Below are positions 1 to 4,741 of a DNA stretch of 5,478 nt, one piece after another. Position 1 is the stretch's first letter; every line of letters starts with the position of its first letter. The position numbers and the translations under genes were made by a program. The notes beneath the pieces were generated by a model. The model was not told the origin of the DNA, made no database searches, and saw only the letters and a program-made list of their open reading frames with translations. The stretch is from Patescibacteria group bacterium (GTDB lineage Bacteria; Patescibacteriota; Patescibacteriia; 2-12-FULL-60-25), in contig JAHJFW010000110.1 of NCBI GenBank assembly GCA_018824765.1, positions 1 through 5,478 on the forward strand, given 5' to 3'.

Positions 1-80
1 AACTCATCGTCATCCCTGCGAACTCATCGTCATCCCTGCGAACTCATCGTCATCCCTGCGAACTCATTGTCATCCCTGCG
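1..80. repeat. 20-bp tandem repeat, four copies, made of hairpin half-arms
   Basis: Four consecutive 20-bp units run from the first base of the window to position 80, so the array may extend to the left. The first three are identical; the fourth differs by one base (T instead of C at 68). Each unit ends with CATCCCTGCG, which is the left arm of the palindromic repeat completed at 69-95. The left arm ATCCCTGC is therefore present at 12-19, 32-39, 52-59 and 72-79, while its complementary right arm occurs only once (84-91). The array looks like an expansion of one half of the hairpin, probably by slippage or unequal recombination. Confidence 0.95.
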
Positions 81-95
81 AAGGCAGGGATCCAG
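69..95 (+). repeat. Palindromic hairpin repeat, copy 1
   Basis: A 27-bp element begins GTCATCCC and ends ATCCAG. Its core is a perfect 8-bp stem, ATCCCTGC (72-79) pairing with GCAGGGAT (84-91), around a GAAG loop. It resembles the dispersed repeats of the GTCATTCCC...GGGAATCCAG type found in many bacterial genomes (a recollection, not a search). Copies in this window lie at 407-433 (inverted) and 481-507 (direct). No T-run follows the stem, so it is unlikely to be an intrinsic terminator. Confidence 0.9.
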
Positions 96-101
96 ATAAG
101 C

Positions 102-129
102 ATGAAAACATTTAAGTATGAAAACATTT
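102..129 (+). repeat. 12-bp direct repeat at the nuclease start
   Basis: The sequence ATGAAAACATTT occurs at 102-113 and again at 118-129, a 16-bp period. Both copies carry an ATG. The second starts the GIY-YIG frame. The first is out of frame with it and opens a short frame of 17 codons that reaches a stop inside the nuclease gene. This is either a chance duplication at the gene edge or a decoy/leader start; nothing shows that it is used. Confidence 0.8.
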
Positions 130-432
130 TTCGTCTATATTCTCGCAAATGCTAAAAACGGGACGTTGTATATTGGCGTGACGAACGATCTGATCCGTCG
201 AGTTTATGAACATCGAAATAATTCTATTGAAGGTTTTACAAAGAAATACTCGATACATACGCTCGTATATTTTGAGACTACAGAAGACATTCATTCTGCT
301 CTAAGACGCGAAAAGAATTTGAAGGCATGGAAAAGAGAGTGGAAAATCCGTCTCATAGAGGAATCGAATCCGGGTTGGAAGGATTTATATCCTGATATTG
401 TTGATTCTGGATCCCAGCCTTCGCTGGGATGA
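118..432 (+). CDS. GIY-YIG family nuclease, small single-domain protein
   Basis: The 104-residue protein is almost entirely one GIY-YIG nuclease domain, the metal-dependent fold that cuts DNA in homing endonucleases and UvrC. The family landmarks are visible: VYIL (Y7) and LYIGVT (Y18) for the two signature strands, R27/R28 and H32 in the following helix, and a glutamate-bearing helix ALRREKNLKAW (61-71, E65 a candidate metal ligand). The ending LIEESNPGWKDLY is typical of the stand-alone family of about 90-100 residues, whose biological role is unclear. The last ten residues (VDSGSQPSLG) and the TGA stop come from sequence running into and within the inverted hairpin repeat, so the original C-terminus probably ended near Y91-D93. 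G+C is about 38%, below its neighbours. The start at 118 gives the full first strand; no Shine-Dalgarno is seen. It lies between inverted repeats, which suggests a mobile or repeat-associated unit. Confidence 0.9.
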   Translation: MKTFFVYILANAKNGTLYIGVTNDLIRRVYEHRNNSIEGFTKKYSIHTLVYFETTEDIHSALRREKNLKAWKREWKIRLIEESNPGWKDLYPDIVDSGSQPSLG

Positions 433-433
433 C
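407..433 (-). repeat. Palindromic hairpin repeat, copy 2 (inverted)
   Basis: This is the same 27-bp element in the opposite orientation, with stem ATCCCAGC (411-418) and GCTGGGAT (423-430) around a CTTC loop. Against the reverse complement of copy 1 it differs at two positions only, and these are the two partners of one stem base pair, so pairing is kept. It overlaps the 3' end of the GIY-YIG gene and supplies its TGA stop (430-432). With copy 1 it forms an inverted pair around the gene, both with the ATCCAG end facing inward. Confidence 0.9.
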
Positions 434-444
434 GAGGGGGAGGT

Positions 445-455
445 GCTGGGATGAC
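445..455 (-). repeat. Extra half-arm of the hairpin repeat
   Basis: GCTGGGATGAC repeats the outer half of copy 2 (423-433) after a G-rich spacer of 11 bp (434-444). The spacer pattern GACGAGGGGG is echoed after this half-arm by GACGGAGAGG, giving an imperfect tandem repeat of about 22 bp. It mirrors the left flank, where the same end of the element is also amplified outward. Confidence 0.8.
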
Positions 456-480
456 GGAGAGGGGGGTGGATTCATCTTCT

Positions 481-507
481 GTCATTCCTGCGGAGGCAGG
501 AATCCAG
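481..507 (+). repeat. Palindromic hairpin repeat, copy 3
   Basis: A third 27-bp copy in the same orientation as copy 1, with stem ATTCCTGC (484-491) and GCAGGAAT (496-503) around a GGAG loop. It differs from copy 1 at three positions; two of these are partners of one stem base pair (C-G changed to T-A) and the third is in the loop. Copies 2 and 3 face each other with their GTCAT ends. Confidence 0.9.
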
Positions 508-516
508 AACACTCAA

Positions 517-546
517 AGGACAGACTGTTTAAAAGTATGCTAAAAT
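517..546 (+). promoter_or_regulatory. Possible sigma-70-type extended -10 promoter
   Basis: A TG-C-TAAAAT extended -10 element lies at 538-546 (hexamer 541-546, five of six against TATAAT). An AGGACA hexamer lies 18 bp upstream at 517-522 and matches four of six of TTGACA. Transcription would start near 553, leaving a leader of about 29 nt before the ATG at 582. It sits just after hairpin copy 3, so it separates the repeat region from the downstream genes. This is a by-eye match only. Confidence 0.4.
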
Positions 547-581
547 ATATTTGAAAATCATTACTGCGTCCACATCAACTT

Positions 582-1817
582 ATGACGGATAAAACCAAAA
601 AAATCCTGTTTGCGATATTTTTCGTAATTTTTTCGCTGGCAATCGGCTTTGGTTTGTATTATTTGTTTTACAAGCCATTGGTAGCGCCTGCGCCAGTGGC
701 CGTGCCTGAAGCGGGTCTTCCCGGCGCTTTGCCATCAGCGCCGCTTGCCGGAGAACGCATCCCTGCCGAAGAAATGCCGCCAGGAGCCTTGCTACCGTCA
801 GCCCTCGCGCCAACCGTTCCAACAGCTCCAGCAGTTCCGGCCAAACCAACGGTTTATCTTTTAAATGACACTGTCTCGCGCGAATTGGTGCCTGCAAGCG
901 ACGGGCAGGGCGCGAGATTTTACAGTCCTGAAGACGGCCGCTTTTATAGAGTCAATCCGGATGGCAGTATAACCGCTTTGAGCGACAAGCAATTTTTAAA
1001 CGTGGATAATATCAGTTGGGCTAAAAAAAGCGATGAGGCCATTCTCGAATTTCCCGACGGCAGTAATGTTCTCTACGATTTTACGACGTCAAGGCAGACT
1101 ACGCTACCCAAGCACTGGCAAGATTTCGCCTTCTCTCCGGATGACTCGAGCATAGTGGCGAAAAGCATCGGTCTCGACCCTGACAACCGCTTTCTCATAG
1201 TCAGCGATCCGAACGGCAACGAAGCCAAAGCTATCGAGCCTTTGGGGCAAAATGCGGCACTCGCCATTTCAAACTGGTCGCCAAACAATCAGGTGATTGC
1301 CTTTGCCAAAACCGGAAAACCGCAATCCGAGGGCGCTGAAGAAATCTATTTAATCGGCGAAAACCGAGAAAATTTTAAATCTCTCATAGTCCCGGGCCGC
1401 GGTTTTGAACCCAACTGGTCTCCAACCGGGCAACAAATCCTGTATAGCGTCTATCACGAACGCGATGATTTGAAGCCTTCATTATGGGTTTCCGGCGGCG
1501 TTGGCGACCATATCGGCGAGGACAGGCGCGGACTGAATCTGAAAACTTGGGCGGACAAGTGCGTTTGGCAAAACGAGAGCGAGCTGTATTGCGGCGTGCC
1601 GCAATCGCTTGATGCTGGCGCCGGACTTGCGCCGGACCAATTTTCCGACGGTCCTGATGATCTCTACCATGTGGACTTGAGAACAGGCGTGTCAATAAAA
1701 ATCAGCACGCCCGAACAGAGCCATCCGATAAAAAACCCGGTCTTAAGCGCCGACCAATCGCAACTGATGTTCGTGGATGCCAGAACCGGCAGGGTTTATA
1801 GCTATGTATTACCTTAA
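582..1817 (+). CDS. Membrane-anchored beta-propeller protein (TolB/PD40-like)
   Basis: The 411-residue protein has a short basic N-terminus, one membrane helix (about 8-30), a Pro/Ala-rich linker (about 32-88) and an extracytoplasmic domain of beta-propeller repeats. Blade motifs of the PD40 kind (aromatic-S-P-x-x-x-x-I followed by a strand) are seen near W146 (WAKKSDEAILEF), F184 (FSPDDSSIVAKS), W232 (WSPNNQVIAFA), W279 (WSPTGQQILYS), W329 (WQNESELYCG) and L388 (LSADQSQLMFV). The spacing of about 47 residues fits a six-bladed TolB-like propeller. Such propellers usually bind proteins or glycans; no catalytic site is visible and the partner is unknown. The only two cysteines, C327 and C337, flank one predicted hairpin and could form a disulfide, which would suit the DsbA-like protein encoded downstream. 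The ATG at 582 gives a complete anchor; no clear Shine-Dalgarno precedes it. Co-transcription with the next genes is uncertain because of the 174-bp repeat-filled gap. Confidence 0.85.
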   Translation: MTDKTKKILFAIFFVIFSLAIGFGLYYLFYKPLVAPAPVAVPEAGLPGALPSAPLAGERIPAEEMPPGALLPSALAPTVPTAPAVPAKPTVYLLNDTVSRELVPASDGQGARFYSPEDGRFYRVNPDGSITALSDKQFLNVDNISWAKKSDEAILEFPDGSNVLYDFTTSRQTTLPKHWQDFAFSPDDSSIVAKSIGLDPDNRFLIVSDPNGNEAKAIEPLGQNAALAISNWSPNNQVIAFAKTGKPQSEGAEEIYLIGENRENFKSLIVPGRGFEPNWSPTGQQILYSVYHERDDLKPSLWVSGGVGDHIGEDRRGLNLKTWADKCVWQNESELYCGVPQSLDAGAGLAPDQFSDGPDDLYHVDLRTGVSIKISTPEQSHPIKNPVLSADQSQLMFVDARTGRVYSYVLP

Positions 1818-1824
1818 AAAAGAA

Positions 1825-1852
1825 AGAATATAGAATATAGAATCTGGAATCT
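1825..1852. repeat. 7-bp imperfect tandem repeat
   Basis: Four 7-bp units lie just after the propeller gene: AGAATAT, AGAATAT, AGAATCT and GGAATCT. It is the first of three repeat types filling the gap between the propeller gene and the DsbA-like gene. No function is apparent. Confidence 0.75.
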
Positions 1853-1879
1853 AGGTTTAAAAAAATAGTTCTTGGGCTT

Positions 1880-1911
1880 GTCGAAGGACTTCAATAATGT
1901 AACCCTTCGAC
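1880..1911. repeat. Inverted repeat GTCGAAGG / CCTTCGAC
   Basis: An 8-bp perfect inverted repeat: GTCGAAGG (1880-1887) can pair with CCTTCGAC (1904-1911) across a 16-nt loop. The right arm continues as CTTCGCTCGGGG, resembling another dispersed palindrome class (CCCTTCGAC...CTC(A/G)GGG) seen in many bacteria; that resemblance is from memory. No poly-T tract follows, so evidence for a terminator is weak, although it is the only hairpin after the propeller gene. Confidence 0.6.
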
Positions 1912-1934
1912 TTCGCTCGGGGAATATACTCCAA

Positions 1935-1983
1935 GACTTTATGGACTTGATAGACTTTATAGACTTTATGGACTTGATAGACT
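1935..1983. repeat. 9-bp tandem repeat next to the DsbA-like start codon
   Basis: Five 9-bp units of the form GACTT(T/G)AT(A/G) plus a partial GACT run without interruption: units start at 1935, 1944, 1953, 1962 and 1971, with the partial one at 1980. At a larger scale, 23 bp starting at 1934 recur perfectly starting at 1961 (27-bp period). The array ends 8 bp before the ATG at 1992, occupying the place where the leader and ribosome-binding region should be. Confidence 0.95.
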
Positions 1984-1991
1984 AACCCCCC

Positions 1992-2687
1992 ATGCCCACG
2001 CATCGCACAAAGCTTCTCATACTTTTCACGGCCCTATTCTTGATACTGTGCGCTTTTTTCGTTTATCAGGCGGTTCAATTCAACAGCACGCACTATCAAA
2101 TAGGTTATGTGCCTGTGGATATCGCCAACCAACCCGTGCCTAAAGATATTCCGCTTGGAGCCATCCGCCCTCCGGCTATCCGTCAATATGACCCCGCAAG
2201 ATTCGGCGGCGCGACAGCGATGTTGTCCGTAATTGAGTTTGGCGACTTCAACTGCGAGGAATGCCGTCAAGCTGCAAAAATTATTGATGAGGCGGTGCGT
2301 CCATATGGAGGCACGGTCAGATTCGTCTGGCGCGATTTGCCTTTGGATGAAAACGACACAACTGCCATGGATGCCTCTCTTTTTTCCCGCTGTGCCGGTC
2401 TGCAAAACAAATATTGGGAAACTTTCGATGCGCTTATCGCCCAAACCTCGATCAAGGAAAAAACATTCGGCGATATTGCCGCGCAACTGAATCTGGACAA
2501 AAACTTCATGAAAGCCTGCCGAGCCGACCAAAATCTGGCCGCTCTCCTAATACAAGACGTCGGCAATGCCAAAGCCGACGGCATCAATTCAACGCCTTTC
2601 ATTTTTATAGGCACACGAGGTTTTAATGGCGTGGTTGATATTGAAACCCTGAAACAGGCAATCGAACAACAACTGCAGAGCATATGA
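1992..2687 (+). CDS. Membrane-anchored DsbA-family thiol:disulfide oxidoreductase
   Basis: The 231-residue protein has an N-terminal membrane anchor (about 8-28, basic residues before it) and a thioredoxin-fold domain of the DsbA/Thioredoxin_4 type facing outward. The active site is FNCEEC with C88 and C91, and the cis-proline loop is STPFIFIG (T201-P202). Between them lies a helical insertion of DsbA type (about 120-195). Two further cysteines, C134 and C176, sit in this helical region; C20 is in the anchor. The CEEC dipeptide is more acidic than the CPHC of E. coli DsbA, so the redox potential may be less oxidising. Its stop overlaps the next start as ATGA, so it is translationally coupled to a protein with 27 cysteines, a plausible client. 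No DsbB- or VKOR-like partner is in the window. No Shine-Dalgarno is visible before the ATG, where the sequence is a CCCCCC run. Confidence 0.88.
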   Translation: MPTHRTKLLILFTALFLILCAFFVYQAVQFNSTHYQIGYVPVDIANQPVPKDIPLGAIRPPAIRQYDPARFGGATAMLSVIEFGDFNCEECRQAAKIIDEAVRPYGGTVRFVWRDLPLDENDTTAMDASLFSRCAGLQNKYWETFDALIAQTSIKEKTFGDIAAQLNLDKNFMKACRADQNLAALLIQDVGNAKADGINSTPFIFIGTRGFNGVVDIETLKQAIEQQLQSI

Positions 2688-4690
2688 GGGATAAAAGAGC
2701 GCGCTTAAGTGCCAAGTTCAGCGCAATTTTCCTGCTCTTAACCGCCATTCTAAGCCTTCCTACAAACAGCGCGCAGGCTGCTGATTGTTGCAAATGCATT
2801 GCGCCGGACGTTAATAGTTCCAAGGCCTGCATACAAATAACGGATACCAGCTTAACTTGCACCTCCCTGGATATTAAAAGCAAACACCCGGACGTCCAAG
2901 CGCTGAATTGCTCGGCAGAACCTTTGACTCCAACGCAATGCAAACCCATTGCTGAAAACGGCCTCTGCGACATCGGGCCTGTTAGCGAAACGGCTTTTAA
3001 GCTGCCGCCCGGCGCAACAAGCGAAGGAGGCGAGGGTGAGCCCGTTGTAACCGAAGTACCATTATATGTGCCGAGCCTCAACGTCCCAATCCCGAATTTG
3101 GAATTCGCCACCATTCTGCAGCCGACGCAAGGAATTCTGGAAATACCGTTTCTGGCGCAATACATAGCCGCGGCAGCCCAATATTTGGTCGGGATTTCAA
3201 TAATTGCCGCCGCCATCATGATTGTCTATGGGGGTTTTCTGTATATCACCGGCAATATCGCGCCAACCATTACAAGGGGCAAAGAAATCATCCGCGACGC
3301 CATTATAGGCTTAGTGATAATTTTGGGCTCATACACAATACTCACAACAATAAATCCGGAAACGCTGACGCTTAAAGCCTTGGGAGTGAAAATAGTAAAA
3401 ACTTCGGAAGAGGCGTGGATCGAAAAATACGGGTCGGCTGATGCGGTTTTTTCCCAAAAAATAAAGCAACCCGAAATTCAAGGCGTCCCAACAGAGGTAT
3501 TGGAGGATGTTGTGCCGATTACTATTGATTATAAGGAGGAGTACGAGGATGACAAAGGCGGCCCTTTCAATATGAATAAATTTTGCGCCAGCGCTGTCAG
3601 CGCGCAACTTGCCACAACTTATTCGGAAAGGATCCAGCTTCTTGTCAGGGCTGTTTTGGGATGGAAATACATCTGCATAGACAGACATCAATGCGCTTAT
3701 TGCCAAACCTGCGCAACAAGCATCCCGGGAGGGTCGATTGGATCATTTGCCGGAGCGGATTTTGTACTAAGAACACTTAAAGATCATAAGATGATAAAAG
3801 ACGAAAAGGGCAATGTTGTGGATCCAGCAAGACAGATTTTTAGAGGCGGCGATTGCCTGACACTGGCCAGAAAAGGAGCAGCTATAAATAACGTCCCGGA
3901 ATGCGCCGCGACTGTTCAGGATTTATACAATAAGCTGATAACCAAAAAAATGGAGGCCGCGAAAATATTCGGAAGCGACTGCTGGGGTTTTGTAACGGCG
4001 CTTATCAACTGCACCCATGTCCGCATGAATCCTTTACCGATAGAAAAAGGAAGTCCGTTTGTGGGTGAAGCATCATTTGCGGCATACCATCAAAGCCCAT
4101 CAGGGATTCTTGCCGCGCATATGGACCAAGACCTGATGGCCTTGGCCGCTAAAAAAGGCGGATTGCGTTTCGGAGATCTGGTGTACATAAATGGCGCCAA
4201 TGAACAAAGACTACACTGGGCAATGTACACCGGCGGCCGGCCTGATGTGCCATTTTCATTTATTGAAATGGGCGGATCCGGCACAGATGTGGGTGGGGCA
4301 TCAGTGCCGGGTATTCCCGGGTGGATGGGCGGAGTAAGCACTTGGCCGCGCGGAAAAACCATCCAGGACTATGTTGATGCGCACACTGACCCGAAAAAAG
4401 GGGATAAACGATACGACCCGAAAAAAGGCATGGTCTTTGTTTGGCGGCCTTTCGATTATGAAAAATGCGGATCAAAAGCCGATTGCAGAAAAGGCGAGGC
4501 GTGTTCTTGCACGCAAAAAGACTCGTACTATGAATATCCAAAAAACAAATGCAACTACGCCAACATCTGCCACTCCGTAAAAACTGACGGCTTCAGATGC
4601 CTAAACGATGAGCACTGCGCCGCCGGATCTTCATGCGTAAAAGTAAAAGTAAAAGGAAGAGATGAGTTGCAATGCCAGCCAAACCAATGA
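2684..4690 (+). CDS. Secreted cysteine-rich protein with pilin-like membrane hairpin and NlpC/P60-like domain
   Basis: This 668-residue modular protein has 27 cysteines. A signal peptide (1-32, cleavage probably after AQA) precedes an eight-cysteine module (C35, C36, C38, C49, C59, C76, C86, C95). A linker leads to two membrane helices (about 167-188 and 205-222) joined by a basic loop with R198, K200 and R204. YGGFLY and the following GKEIIRDAIIGL resemble T4SS (VirB2-like) pilins of Patescibacteria. The loop should be cytoplasmic and the rest outside. The outer part has a cluster C331-x5-C337-x2-C340-x2-C343, then an NlpC/P60-like signature: SDCWGFV (C433 nucleophile), FGDLVY (496-501) and LHWAMYTGG (H511). 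E528 in FIEMG stands where a third polar residue is expected. The C-terminus (595-664) holds ten cysteines, including two C-x5-C-x5-C repeats. It probably cleaves peptidoglycan peptides, perhaps for a secretion apparatus; the C-H spacing of 78 is long, so the hydrolase call is moderate. Confidence 0.8.
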   Translation: MRDKRARLSAKFSAIFLLLTAILSLPTNSAQAADCCKCIAPDVNSSKACIQITDTSLTCTSLDIKSKHPDVQALNCSAEPLTPTQCKPIAENGLCDIGPVSETAFKLPPGATSEGGEGEPVVTEVPLYVPSLNVPIPNLEFATILQPTQGILEIPFLAQYIAAAAQYLVGISIIAAAIMIVYGGFLYITGNIAPTITRGKEIIRDAIIGLVIILGSYTILTTINPETLTLKALGVKIVKTSEEAWIEKYGSADAVFSQKIKQPEIQGVPTEVLEDVVPITIDYKEEYEDDKGGPFNMNKFCASAVSAQLATTYSERIQLLVRAVLGWKYICIDRHQCAYCQTCATSIPGGSIGSFAGADFVLRTLKDHKMIKDEKGNVVDPARQIFRGGDCLTLARKGAAINNVPECAATVQDLYNKLITKKMEAAKIFGSDCWGFVTALINCTHVRMNPLPIEKGSPFVGEASFAAYHQSPSGILAAHMDQDLMALAAKKGGLRFGDLVYINGANEQRLHWAMYTGGRPDVPFSFIEMGGSGTDVGGASVPGIPGWMGGVSTWPRGKTIQDYVDAHTDPKKGDKRYDPKKGMVFVWRPFDYEKCGSKADCRKGEACSCTQKDSYYEYPKNKCNYANICHSVKTDGFRCLNDEHCAAGSSCVKVKVKGRDELQCQPNQ

Positions 4691-4741
4691 TTTTAGCAGT
4701 CCTTTAGTTCGATGCGATGATTTGATATTCTAACTTTGCCA

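Noticed and set aside
1..95. CRISPR-like array at the left edge
   Set aside because: The 20-bp units are contiguous with no unique spacers, and the unit is half of a dispersed palindrome.
407..507. Intrinsic terminators at the hairpins after the nuclease gene
   Set aside because: Stable stems are present, but no T-run follows either of them; they are better explained as members of the repeat family.
291..512. Reverse-strand open frame of 73 codons with WIPASAGMT and SEGWDPES peptides
   Set aside because: These peptides are the translation of the dispersed hairpin repeats in this frame, a common source of false genes; the rest is antisense to the nuclease gene.
2034..2531. Reverse-strand open frame of 165 codons inside the DsbA-like gene
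   Set aside because: It is antisense to a gene with a clear CEEC and cis-proline signature, and the peptide shows no domain or plausible start context.
2623..3219. Reverse-strand open frame of 198 codons across the DsbA/cysteine-rich gene junction
   Set aside because: It is a shadow of the conserved forward genes; the forward frame shows a signal peptide and a cysteine pattern repeated in the paralogue.
2684..4690. Alternative genetic code with TGA read as glycine
   Set aside because: TGA ends three of the four complete genes at sensible family lengths, including the ATGA junction, so the standard bacterial code fits.
4691..4741. A separate promoter before the paralogue
   Set aside because: Only weak AT-rich hexamers are seen in the 51-bp gap and no convincing -35/-10 pair, so read-through from the upstream operon is the simpler view.
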